A stretch of 64,000 nt of DNA, taken from the NCBI RefSeq assembly GCF_001665785.1, contig NZ_LZSO01000031.1:310001-374000 (forward strand), given 5' to 3'. The stretch is from Mycolicibacterium peregrinum (GTDB lineage Bacteria; Actinomycetota; Actinomycetes; Mycobacteriales; Mycobacteriaceae). The translations under genes were made by a program, and so were the position numbers. Shown here in pieces: positions 8,817 through 17,334 of this stretch (within the stretch, counting starts at the first letter, position 1; every line of letters starts with the position of its first letter). The notes under the pieces were generated by a model. It searched no databases, had not been told where the DNA came from, and saw only the letters and a program-made list of their open reading frames with translations.

Positions 8817-8937
8817 GAACGGTCGGTGGCCCGCGCATCCGATGAGCTCCGGGAATCGAGGTCGTAGTGTTGGTTTCGGCGGCTTCGCGGCTGGCCGAAG
8901 GACATCTGAGCAGCACATCTGAGCATCTGGAGGACGT

Positions 8938-9696
8938 ATGAGTGAGACCACGTTGCAGGATCGGGCTGCGGCGTTGCTGGCGCTGCACCGGCCCGGCAAC
9001 CCCGTCGTGCTGCCCACGGTATGGGATGCCTGGTCGGCCCGGTTGGCGGTCGGCGAGGGGTTTCCCGCACTCACGGTGGGTAGCCACCCGCTGGCCGAGT
9101 CCATCGGCAAGTCCGACGGAGAGGGAATGTCATTCGACGACGTGCTGACCCGGGTACGGCAGATCACCGAGGCGGTGGATGTGCCGGTGTCGGTGGACAT
9201 CGAATCCGGCTACGGCGAGCGGCCGGAGCGGCTGATCGAAGGCCTGCTCGACGTCGGAGCGGTCGGTTTCAACCTTGAGGACACCGTGCACAAGGAGGAC
9301 AAGCGGCTGCGCAGTGCGGCCGAGCATGCTGAGCTGGTCGGGCAGTTGCGCGCGGCAGCCGACGCCGCGGGTGTGCACGTGGTGATCAATGCGCGTACGG
9401 ACCTGTTCCTGCGTAAGGACGGGGACGCCGCAGATCGGGTGGATCGGGGGATCGCGCGCCTGTCCGAGGCGGCGGCCGCCGGCGCCGATTCGCTGTTCCC
9501 GGCCGGCCTGGCCGACCCGGAAGGGCTGGGGCGCTTCGTTTCTGCCGTGCCACTGCCGGTCAGCGTGACAGTTCCGGCGGACTCCGCCGACCTCGCCGCG
9601 TTGGCGGACATCGGAGTGGGGCGGATTACCTTCGGTCCGTTCCTGCAGGCCGTGCTGAGTGCGCGGGCCAAGGACGTCCTGAGGCGCTGGCGCTAG
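8938..9696 (+). CDS. PEP mutase/isocitrate lyase superfamily protein
   Basis: 252 residues with a TIM-barrel pattern of the ICL/PEPM superfamily: PTVWDAWSARLA near the start, PVSVDIESGYG (metal-binding Asp/Glu, residues about 82-92), GFNLEDTVHKEDKRL and INARTDLFL. Superfamily members cleave or form C-C or P-C bonds in 2-oxo acids, for example methylisocitrate or oxaloacetate. The KKCGH-type lyase Cys motif is absent, so classical isocitrate lyase activity is unlikely. The start is ATG after CTGGAGGACGT. It is divergent from sdh1 and apparently monocistronic. The substrate is unknown. Confidence 0.8.
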   Translation: MSETTLQDRAAALLALHRPGNPVVLPTVWDAWSARLAVGEGFPALTVGSHPLAESIGKSDGEGMSFDDVLTRVRQITEAVDVPVSVDIESGYGERPERLIEGLLDVGAVGFNLEDTVHKEDKRLRSAAEHAELVGQLRAAADAAGVHVVINARTDLFLRKDGDAADRVDRGIARLSEAAAAGADSLFPAGLADPEGLGRFVSAVPLPVSVTVPADSADLAALADIGVGRITFGPFLQAVLSARAKDVLRRWR

Positions 9697-9798
9697 CCGT
9701 TCCCGGCCGACGGGTCTTTTTGCGCGAACTTCCGCTTCTCGGTGTGTGATCTGTGCCAATAATGACGCACTGATACGTCGAGCAGGTGGGATGCGGCG

Positions 9799-10287
9799 AT
9801 GGGTTGGCGCATGAGAAGTGTGGTGACACTGGTGGCGGCCGGTGGGGTGATGCTCAGTGGCATCGGTGCGGTGCCGGCTTCGGCGACGACGATGGTCCCG
9901 TTGTCGAACCACATCCGGGGGTGCGATTTCCAGAAGGGGCTGTTCCTCGACGGTATGGGGTCGGGCAGTGGGGGCGGGTTCGCCCACATCGGATCTGACG
10001 GCGCTCAGGTAAGTGCCCAGGTGACCATGCAATCGGCAACGCCGGATACCGAATACCGGGTCCGGCTGATCCAGCTGCCGCGGGCGAGCGTGGCCATGTG
10101 TAACCCGGGAGATCCGGGAGTGTCGGCCACGGTGCTGCACACCGATGCCAGCGGCTCCGCCACCGTCACCGTCTCTGGACCGGCGATGGACGGTGCCACG
10201 CAGGCGTGGGTGTCGGTCGAGGGGCCACCGCCACCGGGACGCATTCGCGGTGACGTCTACAGCTCGGACTTCCCGGTTAACATTTGA
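9799..10287 (+). CDS. Secreted protein of unknown function
   Basis: 162 residues. An N-terminal signal peptide (MRSVVTLVAAGGVMLSG, cleavage near PASA-TT) is followed by a beta-rich domain with two cysteines (Cys42 and Cys101 approximately) likely to form a disulfide. Repeated Thr/Val/Ser strands such as GSATVTVSG suggest an immunoglobulin-like fold. Starts at 9799 and 9811 are both possible; the second gives a tighter signal peptide. A strong hairpin ends the transcript. The family is not recognised. Confidence 0.65.
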   Translation: MGWRMRSVVTLVAAGGVMLSGIGAVPASATTMVPLSNHIRGCDFQKGLFLDGMGSGSGGGFAHIGSDGAQVSAQVTMQSATPDTEYRVRLIQLPRASVAMCNPGDPGVSATVLHTDASGSATVTVSGPAMDGATQAWVSVEGPPPPGRIRGDVYSSDFPVNI

Positions 10288-10293
10288 CCCATG

Positions 10294-10332
10294 CGAAAGC
10301 CGGTGGAACCCAAGGGTTTCCACCGGCTTTCG
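10294..10332. terminator. Bidirectional intrinsic terminator
   Basis: A hairpin with arms CGAAAGCCGGTGG and CCACCGGCTTTCG, continued inward by AACCC/GGGTT with one bulged T and a tiny loop. It sits between convergent genes ending at 10287 and 10349, so it can terminate both. The plus-strand trailer is GCGTCGGTTTG and lacks a long U tract, which is common in mycobacteria. Confidence 0.85.
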
Positions 10333-10348
10333 GCGTCGGTTTGAAAAA

Positions 10349-11257
10349 TCACCGCAGGCTGACGCGCACGGCCAGCGCCGCACATCCGATCACCACCGCG
10401 CCGCCGAGCACCGTCGAGAGGGCCAGCTGTTCGTGCAGCAGCAGCGCGGCCCAGCCGAGGGTGAGAACCGGCTGGATCAACTGCACCTGGCTCACCTGCG
10501 TCATGGGTCCGATGGCCAGTCCGCGGTACCAGGCGAAGAAGCCCAGGTACATGCTGACGGCCGCGAGGTAGCCGAACGCCGCCCACTGCGCCGGCGTCGC
10601 ATGCGGCGGCTGCTGCACCACGGCCAGCGTCGTCAAGGCCAACATCACCGGCGCAGCGACAACCAGGGCCCACGACACGGTCTGCCACGCGCCCAATTCC
10701 CTGGCCAGCAAACCGCCCTCGGCGTATCCGATCGCCGCGGCGAGCACCGCTCCGAACAGCAGCAGGTCCGGCCAGCTCAGATGACCGAGGCCGGCGCCGT
10801 GCACCATGACGAACACCACCGCGGCGAGCGCCCCGGCGGCGGCCAACACCCAGAAGGTGACCGGCGGACGCTCGCGTCCGCGCAGCACCGCGCACACCGC
10901 GGTGGCGGCCGGAAGCAGCGCCACCACGATGGCCCCGTGGCTGGCCGGAACGACGGTGAGCGCGTAGGAGGTCAGTAGCGGAAACCCGGCCACGACCCCG
11001 GCGGCCACCACGGCCAGCCGCGCCCAGTGCCGGCCCCTGGGCAGCGCCTGTCGAGTCAGGGTGAGGGCGGCGATCGCGATAGCGGCGGCGACGACGGCGC
11101 GCCCGGCGCCGATGAACAGGGGAGACAGTCCGCCGGTGGCGACCTTGGTGAACACGATGGTGAATGAGAAGGCCGTCACGCCCAACAATCCCCACCACAA
11201 CCCGGGGTGGGATAGCGCTGACGAACTATGTGGAGTAGCGCTACTCTGTATCAACAT
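10349..11257 (-). CDS. EamA/DMT-family transporter
   Basis: 302 residues with ten hydrophobic segments in two EamA repeats (FSFTIVFTKVAT near the start; PVLTLGWAALLLHEQL near the end). DMT exporters of this group move amino acids or small metabolites across the inner membrane. The reading frame stays open upstream, but the ATG at 11257 overlaps the start codon of the divergent MocR gene, so the true start may be a few codons further in. Pairing with a MocR regulator suggests control by a PLP- or amino-acid-linked signal. Confidence 0.75.
   Translation of the reverse strand: MLIQSSATPHSSSALSHPGLWWGLLGVTAFSFTIVFTKVATGGLSPLFIGAGRAVVAAAIAIAALTLTRQALPRGRHWARLAVVAAGVVAGFPLLTSYALTVVPASHGAIVVALLPAATAVCAVLRGRERPPVTFWVLAAAGALAAVVFVMVHGAGLGHLSWPDLLLFGAVLAAAIGYAEGGLLARELGAWQTVSWALVVAAPVMLALTTLAVVQQPPHATPAQWAAFGYLAAVSMYLGFFAWYRGLAIGPMTQVSQVQLIQPVLTLGWAALLLHEQLALSTVLGGAVVIGCAALAVRVSLR
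11233..11246. promoter_or_regulatory. 14-bp palindrome in the MocR/EamA divergent region
   Basis: GAGTAGCGCTACTC is a perfect palindrome ending nine bases before the MocR ATG. TACTCT at 11242-11247 fits a -10 box placing transcription start near that ATG, so the palindrome would overlap the promoter of a leaderless mRNA. A likely autoregulatory operator. Confidence 0.55.
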
Positions 11258-12668
11258 GGATAACGATAGCACTGACCGCATCGTGTCCGGTCTGCGAAAG
11301 TGGGTCGCCACCGCGCCGCCGGGCGCGCAGCTACCGTCCAACCGCGCTCTGGTGGCGGAATACGCGGCCAGCCCGGTGACGGTGGCCAAGGCCATGCGCA
11401 CGCTGCGGAGCCAGGGCCTGGTGGAGAGCCGGCCGGGGGTCGGAACGTTCGTGCGCGCGGTGCGCAGCGCGCGCCTTCCCGATTACGGCTGGCAGACGGC
11501 CGCCCTGCGGTCCCCGCAAGCGCGGATCCCGGCGCTGTCGACTCCGCTGCGGAGCGTCGCGCCCGACCTGATCGCGTTGCACTCCGGCTATCCCGTTCAC
11601 GAACTGCTTCCTGCGCGGTTGGTCCGCACCGCATTCGCCCGGGCGGCCCGCGGTGACGCCGCGCTGAGCCCGGCGCCCGCGCCCGGCCGCCCCGATCTGC
11701 AGGCCTGGTTCGCCCAGGAACTGGCCGAGTCGTTCGGGGCGGGCGTGACCGCGCCGACGGCACGTGAGGTGATCGTGTTGCCCGGGAGCCAGAGTGGCCT
11801 GAGCTCCATCTTTCGCGCCCTGGTGGGATTCGGGCAGCCGATGTTGATCGAGTCGCCCAGCTACTGGGGGGCCATCCTGGCGGCGGCCCAGAGCGGTGTG
11901 CGGCTGGTGCCGGTGCCGAGCGGGCCGAAAGGCCCTGACCCCGAGGAACTTTCGCGCGCGTTCGCCGAGAGTGGTGCGCGGGTGTTCTACGCTCAACCCA
12001 ACTTCGCCAATCCGACCGGTGCGCAATGGGAGCCGGACCTGGCCGGCCAGGTGCTCGAGGTGGTGCGCGGTCACGGCGCCTTCCTGGTCGAGGATGACTG
12101 GGCACACGATTTCGGTATCGACAGCACATCCCGTCCGGTGGCGGCATCCGACGACGCGGGCCACGTCATCTATCTGAGGTCGCTGACCAAGAGTGTGTCG
12201 CCGTCGGTACGGGTGGCCGCGATGGTGGCCAGAGGTCCTGCGCGCGACCGGATCCTCGCCGATCGCGGAGCGGAGTCGATGTATGTCAGTGGGCTGTTGC
12301 AGGCTGCCGCGCTGGACGTGGTGACCCAGCCGGCCTGGCGGACCCACCTGCGCGACGTGCGCCGGCAATTGCGGGCCCGACGTGATCAGTTGATCGCCGC
12401 GCTCGCCGAGTACGCACCCGGCACGCAGTTGGAGCAGGTGCCCCGCGGCGGGCTGCACCTGTGGCTGCGCCTGCCCGACGCGATCAACCTGGCGCGCCTG
12501 GTGCGTGAGTGTGAGGCCGAGTCGGTGCTGGTTGCGGCGGGCAATGAGTGGTTTCCCGCCGAGCCGGCCGGGCCTTACCTGCGACTCAACTATTCCGGGC
12601 CCGATCCGCAGCGTTTTGACGAGGCGGCCCGGGTCATCGGCCGGGCGCTGGAGCGTCAAGCGGGCTGA
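11256..12668 (+). CDS. MocR-family transcriptional regulator (GntR HTH plus aminotransferase domain)
   Basis: 470 residues. The N-terminal GntR winged helix (residues about 12-75, with LPSNRALVAEYAASPVTVAKAM and a PGVGTFV wing) is followed by a fold-type I aminotransferase-like domain containing ESPSYWGA, QPNFANPTG, a VEDDWAHDF Asp and SLTKSVSPSVRV, where the Lys is the expected PLP Schiff-base residue. MocR proteins sense PLP or amino acid adducts. The start is the ATG at 11256, apparently leaderless. The divergent EamA exporter is the likely target. Confidence 0.88.
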   Translation: MDNDSTDRIVSGLRKWVATAPPGAQLPSNRALVAEYAASPVTVAKAMRTLRSQGLVESRPGVGTFVRAVRSARLPDYGWQTAALRSPQARIPALSTPLRSVAPDLIALHSGYPVHELLPARLVRTAFARAARGDAALSPAPAPGRPDLQAWFAQELAESFGAGVTAPTAREVIVLPGSQSGLSSIFRALVGFGQPMLIESPSYWGAILAAAQSGVRLVPVPSGPKGPDPEELSRAFAESGARVFYAQPNFANPTGAQWEPDLAGQVLEVVRGHGAFLVEDDWAHDFGIDSTSRPVAASDDAGHVIYLRSLTKSVSPSVRVAAMVARGPARDRILADRGAESMYVSGLLQAAALDVVTQPAWRTHLRDVRRQLRARRDQLIAALAEYAPGTQLEQVPRGGLHLWLRLPDAINLARLVRECEAESVLVAAGNEWFPAEPAGPYLRLNYSGPDPQRFDEAARVIGRALERQAG

Positions 12669-12769
12669 CCGGCACACCGCCCGGCAATCTCACATCTGCG
12701 GCGCGCGGGCCGTGAGCACACCGTGACGGGCGATTCACACAGCGCGACATTTCGGCAACGTCGGGTTTC

Positions 12770-12775
12770 TAACCT
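12770..12775 (+). promoter_or_regulatory. -10 element of nirB, leaderless
   Basis: TAACCT ends six bases before the nirB ATG, so the transcript is predicted to start at the ATG itself. No ribosome-binding site is present upstream, which agrees. Confidence 0.55.
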
Positions 12776-12781
12776 CGCCGT

Positions 12782-15361
12782 ATGTCGTCAACACAGAACG
12801 TCGTGGTCATCGGACACGGCATGGTGGGACACCGCTTCGTCGAGGCGTTGCGGTCCCGTGACGCCGCGGGCACCTGGCGGGTCACCGTCTTGTCCGAGGA
12901 AGCTGACGCCGCCTATGACCGGGTCGGTCTGACCGGTTACACCGAGCACTGGGACCGGTCCCGGCTGGCGCTGCCCGGCAATGCCTACTCCGGCGACGAC
13001 CGGGTCGACCTGCGGTTGGGCTGCGCGGTCGCCGAGATCGACCGGGAGGCCAAGACCGTCCGCACCGCCGACGGCGAGAGCCTCGCGTACGACGCGCTGG
13101 TGCTGGCCACCGGTTCGTATGCCTTCGTGCCGCCGGTGCCCGGCCACGACCTGCCGCACTGCCACGTCTACCGCACGCTGGACGACCTCGACGCCATCCG
13201 GGCCGGCGCACTTGCCGCGCGTGATTCGAAGACGCCGGTCGGAGTGGTGATCGGTGGCGGCCTGCTGGGCCTGGAGGCCGCGAATGCGTTGCGCGCGTTC
13301 GGGTTGGCGACCCACGTCCTGGAGATGTCACCGCATCTCATGGCGGCACAGCTCGATCCGGCCGGTGGTGCCCTGCTGAATCGGATGATCAGGGGCCTCG
13401 GCATCGAGGTGCACACCGGCGTCAGCACCGAGAGCATCCAGCCGGTGCAGCGGCACAAGCCGCTGAAGAAATCTCGGATCGACGATTCGGTGCGGGTGGC
13501 GCTCAATGACGGCAGCAGTGTCGATGCCAGTGTGATCGTGTTCGCGGCCGGTGTGCGTCCGCGTGACGAGCTGGCCCGCCAGGCAGGTCTCGACATCGCG
13601 CAGCGCGGCGGTGTGATGACTGATTTGTCCTGTGTCACCAGTGATCCCAGCATCTTTGCGATCGGTGAGGTGGCGGCGATCGAGGGGCGCTGCTACGGCT
13701 TGGTGGGCCCGGGGTACACCAGCGCCGAGGTGGTCGCCGATCGGCTGCTCGGCGGCGCGGCCGAGTTCCCCGAGGCCGATATGTCCACCAAACTCAAACT
13801 GCTCGGCGTGGACGTGGCCAGCTTCGGCGATGCCCAGGGCCGGACGCCCAACAGCCTGGATGTCGTCGTCAATGATCCGGTGAAGCAGACCTACGCCAAG
13901 CTGGTCCTCTCCGACGACGCCAAGACGCTGCTCGGCGGCATCCTGGTCGGTGACGCGTCGGCCTACGGGGTGCTGCGTCCGATGGTGGCCAGCGAACTGC
14001 CGGGCGACCCGTTGTCGTTGATCGCACCGGCCGCTGAAGGCGCCTCCGGGGCCTCGGCTCTCGGTGTCGGTGCGCTGCCCGACATCGCCCAGATCTGCTC
14101 GTGCAACAACGTGACCAAGGGCGATCTCAAGGAAGCCATCTGCGGTGGCTGCGACGATGTGCCCAGCCTGAAGAAGTGCACGCTGGCCGGCACGTCGTGT
14201 GGATCCTGCGTCCCGCTGCTCAAGCAGCTGCTGGAGGCCGAGGGGGTCGAGCAGTCCAAGGCGTTGTGCGAGCACTTCAGCCAGTCGCGGGCCGAACTCT
14301 TCGAGATCATCGGTGCCACCGAGATCCGTACCTTCTCCGGTCTGATCGAGAAGTTCGGTACCGGAAAGGGTTGCGACATCTGCAAACCCACCGTCGCGTC
14401 GATACTGGCCTCCACCAGTTCCGACCACGTGCTCTCCGGTGAACAGGCCTCACTGCAGGATTCGAACGACCACTTCCTGGCCAACATCCAGAAGAACGGC
14501 AGTTACTCGGTGGTGCCGCGGTCGCCCGGCGGGGAGATCACCCCGGAGCAGCTGATCCTGATCGGTGAGATCGCAAGGGATTTCGATCTCTACACCAAGA
14601 TCACCGGTGGTCAGCGGATTGACATGTTCGGTGCGCGGGTGGAGCAGTTGCCGCAGATCTGGGCGCGTCTGGTCGAGGGGGGTATGGAGTCCGGGCACGC
14701 CTACGGCAAGTCGCTGCGCACCGTGAAGAGCTGCGTGGGCAGCACCTGGTGCCGGTACGGGCAGCAGGATTCGGTGAACATGGCCGTCGAGATCGAGAAG
14801 CGTTACCGGGGCCTGCGCGCGCCGCACAAGATCAAGATGGCCGTCTCGGGATGCGCGCGTGAGTGCGCGGAGGCGCAGAGCAAGGACGTCGGCATCATCG
14901 CCACCGAACAGGGCTGGAACCTCTACGTGTGCGGCAACGGCGGCATGTCACCGCGGCACGCCCAGCTGCTGGCCGGGGATCTCGATGACGAGACGCTGGT
15001 CCGCTATATCGACCGTTTCCTGATGTTCTACATCCGCACCGCGGATCGGCTGCAAAGGACGGCCCCCTGGCTGGAAGCTCTTGATGGCGGCCTGGACCAC
15101 CTGCGTGAGGTCGTGTGTGAGGACTCCCTCGGTCTGGCAGCCGAATTCGAGGCGGCCATGGAACGCCACGTTGCCGGCTACGCCTGCGAATGGAAGGGCG
15201 TGCTCGAGGATCCGGAGAAGCTGTCGCGCTTCGTGTCGTTCGTCAATGCACCCGATGTGGACGATCCGACCATCACCTTCACCGAGCGGGCCGGCCGGAA
15301 GGTGCCGGGCGCTACCGACATCGGCATGCCGAAGGTCCGTGGATTCCAGGAGGCGAAATGA
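12782..15361 (+). CDS. nirB: Assimilatory nitrite reductase large subunit
   Basis: 859 residues. The N-terminal FAD/NADH oxidoreductase domain has VVVIGHGMVGHRFVEAL at the start and VVIGGGLLGLEAANALRAFG at about 155. A BFD-type [2Fe-2S] domain (CSCNNVTKGDLKEAI, GTSCGSC) lies near 440-480, with a second Cys-pair segment GKGCDICKP. The sulfite/nitrite reductase half-domains follow, with siroheme-4Fe4S ligands in SCVGSTWCRYG and SGCARECAEA. It reduces nitrite to ammonium with NAD(P)H in the cytoplasm. The nirD start overlaps its stop. Downstream minus-strand genes supply siroheme and transport. Confidence 0.96.
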   Translation: MSSTQNVVVIGHGMVGHRFVEALRSRDAAGTWRVTVLSEEADAAYDRVGLTGYTEHWDRSRLALPGNAYSGDDRVDLRLGCAVAEIDREAKTVRTADGESLAYDALVLATGSYAFVPPVPGHDLPHCHVYRTLDDLDAIRAGALAARDSKTPVGVVIGGGLLGLEAANALRAFGLATHVLEMSPHLMAAQLDPAGGALLNRMIRGLGIEVHTGVSTESIQPVQRHKPLKKSRIDDSVRVALNDGSSVDASVIVFAAGVRPRDELARQAGLDIAQRGGVMTDLSCVTSDPSIFAIGEVAAIEGRCYGLVGPGYTSAEVVADRLLGGAAEFPEADMSTKLKLLGVDVASFGDAQGRTPNSLDVVVNDPVKQTYAKLVLSDDAKTLLGGILVGDASAYGVLRPMVASELPGDPLSLIAPAAEGASGASALGVGALPDIAQICSCNNVTKGDLKEAICGGCDDVPSLKKCTLAGTSCGSCVPLLKQLLEAEGVEQSKALCEHFSQSRAELFEIIGATEIRTFSGLIEKFGTGKGCDICKPTVASILASTSSDHVLSGEQASLQDSNDHFLANIQKNGSYSVVPRSPGGEITPEQLILIGEIARDFDLYTKITGGQRIDMFGARVEQLPQIWARLVEGGMESGHAYGKSLRTVKSCVGSTWCRYGQQDSVNMAVEIEKRYRGLRAPHKIKMAVSGCARECAEAQSKDVGIIATEQGWNLYVCGNGGMSPRHAQLLAGDLDDETLVRYIDRFLMFYIRTADRLQRTAPWLEALDGGLDHLREVVCEDSLGLAAEFEAAMERHVAGYACEWKGVLEDPEKLSRFVSFVNAPDVDDPTITFTERAGRKVPGATDIGMPKVRGFQEAK

Positions 15362-15729
15362 CCTTGCTCGACGACGGCAAAGACGTCTGCGACTCCCCGC
15401 TGTCGGAGTGGACGACGGCCTGCCGCTATGACTTCCTGATGCCCTGCCGTGGCGTCGCGGTACTGCTTCCCGACGGCTCGCAGGCGGCGCTGTTCCGTCT
15501 CGACGACGGTTCGTTGCACGCGGTGGGAAACATCGACCCGTTCTCCGGAGCCGCGGTGCTCTCGCGGGGGATCGTGGGAGACCGTGGTGGACGCGCAACG
15601 GTGCAGTCGCCGATCAAGAAGCAGGCCTTCGCACTCGATGACGGTCGTTGTCTCGACGACACCGCCGTAGTGATCCCGGTCTACCGGACGCGGGTCACCC
15701 CGGGAGGGTTCGTTCAGCTCGCGGCCTGA
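15358..15729 (+). CDS. nirD: Nitrite reductase small subunit
   Basis: 123 residues with a Rieske-like fold (ACRYDFLMPCRGVAVLLPDG; GNIDPFSGAAVLSRGI) that lacks the Cys-His ligand pairs, as expected for assimilatory NirD. It partners NirB. The ATG overlaps the nirB stop in an ATGA junction, indicating translational coupling. Its 3' end overlaps the convergent small winged-helix gene by 16 bp. Confidence 0.92.
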   Translation: MTLLDDGKDVCDSPLSEWTTACRYDFLMPCRGVAVLLPDGSQAALFRLDDGSLHAVGNIDPFSGAAVLSRGIVGDRGGRATVQSPIKKQAFALDDGRCLDDTAVVIPVYRTRVTPGGFVQLAA

Positions 15730-15965
15730 TCGGTCGCCCGGCTCCAGTGCGCGTCCCGCCCCTGGAGTTTGCGGCGTTCGACGGCGCCGCGTCGTTCGAG
15801 CACCGTCAGATTGCGGTACACGGACTCGATGACGACGGGTGCACGGAAATGCTCGTGCATGTCGTCGCGTAGCTGGGAGGTCGTCATCGGCCGGGACGTG
15901 CGTTCCAGAGTGTTCAGCAGGTGTTCACGCAGACGTTCGGCCGGGACCCGGTTACCGGGTCGCAC
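15714..15965 (-). CDS. Small winged-helix protein
   Basis: 83 residues from a GTG start. The pattern LREHLLNTLERTSRPMTTSQLRDDM followed by VIESVYRNLTVLERRGAVERR is a helix-turn-helix with recognition helix and wing. It resembles the DNA-binding half of Fur-like or PadR-like regulators but has no effector domain. It is tail-to-tail with nirD and overlaps it by 16 bp. It may influence nitrogen genes, but nothing beyond position supports that. Confidence 0.65.
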   Translation of the reverse strand: MRPGNRVPAERLREHLLNTLERTSRPMTTSQLRDDMHEHFRAPVVIESVYRNLTVLERRGAVERRKLQGRDAHWSRATDQAAS

Positions 15966-16296
15966 GGCCGAGTACGCCGCCGTGGTGGGCAGCGCCCACC
16001 GGTGTTGTCACCTGCACCTTTACCTGCACTCCCGTCGCATCGTCCGATGATCGCGATAACGATAGCTGAGTTCTCAGGTCCGATCTGACACGGTGAGCCG
16101 CCGGCAAACGATCGGGAAATTTGTTACCGCGTCAACTACCTGTACAACGGCTATTTCCCTGGGAAATTTGCCAGAATTGCACCATCGGTGAATGTCATCA
16201 ATGGCGTGGCGTACCTCTCGCTGGCTAACTAGAATAGTTCGCTGGGTGTGTTTAGACTCCCTCTCAAGGAAGCGGCGTCAGAGGGGCTGACAAGGG
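15966..16296. other. 331-bp intergenic region with repeat elements
   Basis: No coding sequence is seen. The decamer GGGAAATTTG occurs at 16114-16123 and again at 16161-16170. The second copy overlaps the inverted repeat ATTTCCCTGGGAAAT at 16153-16167 (seven-base arms, one central base). A possible -10 (TAGACT, 16253-16258) precedes the gene at 16297. The AT-rich character stands out from its surroundings and suggests regulator binding. Confidence 0.5.
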
Positions 16297-16908
16297 ATGT
16301 TTGCGCGTTCGGTTTTGAATCTGGTGGGGGCGGCAGCGATGCTGGGCGCACTCGGGGCAGCATTGGTGCCTCTGGGTTTGAATGCCGTGGATCGTGCCGG
16401 CGAACCCATTCCGTGCGGTAACGGAGCGCATCCGAACTACCAAATTGCCGCCCAGCAGGACCGCCTGAACCTGGATCAACACACGCTCGCGGGGCCGGGA
16501 TACATGGCCAGTGACTACGTCGAGCAATGTTCGGAGCTGGTCAGTGCGCGACGATCTGCGGCCTTCTCGGTCGCCGGTGCCGGTGGCGCACTGATGATCG
16601 TGGGCTGGGCCGGGCCCCTCCTTGCGGACTCGATCCGGCTACGCCGCGGCAGGCAGGCTCAGTACCCCAGCGCGCCGGAAGCGGTTCGCAATCAGCCGAA
16701 CCATGCCGGGGTGGGTGCCCAGTGGTTCACTGACGAGGTCGGCGCCGGATTCACGCAGCCGGTCCTGGAAAAGCCCGTCGGCGAGCAGGTAGGACGCCAC
16801 AGCTATGCGGCGATGGCCGCGGCTGCGTTGCGCGGAGACGGCTTCGGCAACACTCGGCGCGCCGGTGGCGGCGAAGGCCAGTTCTACGCGATCGCCGGTC
16901 ATCGCTGA
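16297..16908 (+). CDS. Small membrane protein with antisense-overlapping tail
   Basis: The frame encodes 203 residues. Residues 1-115 look genuine: a helix LVGAAAMLGALGAALVPLGL, a loop with two Cys (IPCGNGAHPNY, VEQCSEL), then a second helix FSVAGAGGALMIVGWAGPLL and a basic turn RLRRGRQ. From about residue 115 the frame runs antisense through the 3' part of the sirohydrochlorin chelatase gene and has low-complexity Gly/Ala/Arg character. Either the protein truly extends, or its original stop was lost. Function unknown. Confidence 0.55.
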   Translation: MFARSVLNLVGAAAMLGALGAALVPLGLNAVDRAGEPIPCGNGAHPNYQIAAQQDRLNLDQHTLAGPGYMASDYVEQCSELVSARRSAAFSVAGAGGALMIVGWAGPLLADSIRLRRGRQAQYPSAPEAVRNQPNHAGVGAQWFTDEVGAGFTQPVLEKPVGEQVGRHSYAAMAAAALRGDGFGNTRRAGGGEGQFYAIAGHR

Positions 16909-17334
16909 CAGCAGCGCGGCGGTGCGGCGTAGGTCGGATTGGGCATTTCTGTCCGAGGTGCCTGCGGCTGCCAGGATCACTGAATCGCCTGGCCGCCATC
17001 CCGATTCGACGAGCCGGTCGGCGAGAACCCGGACCGTGCCGGGGCAGGGGCCCAGTGGCTTGGTGACGGTGACGGCCGGATGCTCACTGGCGGTCACGTG
17101 CGCGGGCACGTCGACCCGGACGTGATATCCGGCAGCCAGGAATGCCGGTACCACCACTGCGGGGGCGTCCGTCGGCAGCGATGCGAGAACCTCACTGGGG
17201 GTCGGTCCGACCACGTCGACAAACGACTCATGCACGGGCCGGCCCAGCAGGTCGGATACCCGCGCGGCGAGATCGCCGATCATCGCCACCCCGTCCGGCT
17301 TGCGGGTTCCGTGCGCCACCAGGACCAGGCTCAT
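16639..17334 (-). CDS. Sirohydrochlorin chelatase (CbiX/SirB-like)
   Basis: 231 residues with the two-repeat chelatase fold: LVLVAHGTRKPDG at the start holds the catalytic His, VVVPAFLAAGYHVRVDVP the second metal-site His, and VILAAAGTSDRNAQSDL plus IAVASYLLADGLFQDRL form the second repeat. It inserts Fe2+ or Co2+ into sirohydrochlorin; beside nirB the likely product is siroheme for nitrite reductase. The start codon overlaps the stop of the upstream NnaR-like gene by four bases. It corresponds to Rv0259c in order. Confidence 0.88.
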   Translation of the reverse strand: MSLVLVAHGTRKPDGVAMIGDLAARVSDLLGRPVHESFVDVVGPTPSEVLASLPTDAPAVVVPAFLAAGYHVRVDVPAHVTASEHPAVTVTKPLGPCPGTVRVLADRLVESGWRPGDSVILAAAGTSDRNAQSDLRRTAALLSAMTGDRVELAFAATGAPSVAEAVSAQRSRGHRRIAVASYLLADGLFQDRLRESGADLVSEPLGTHPGMVRLIANRFRRAGVLSLPAAA

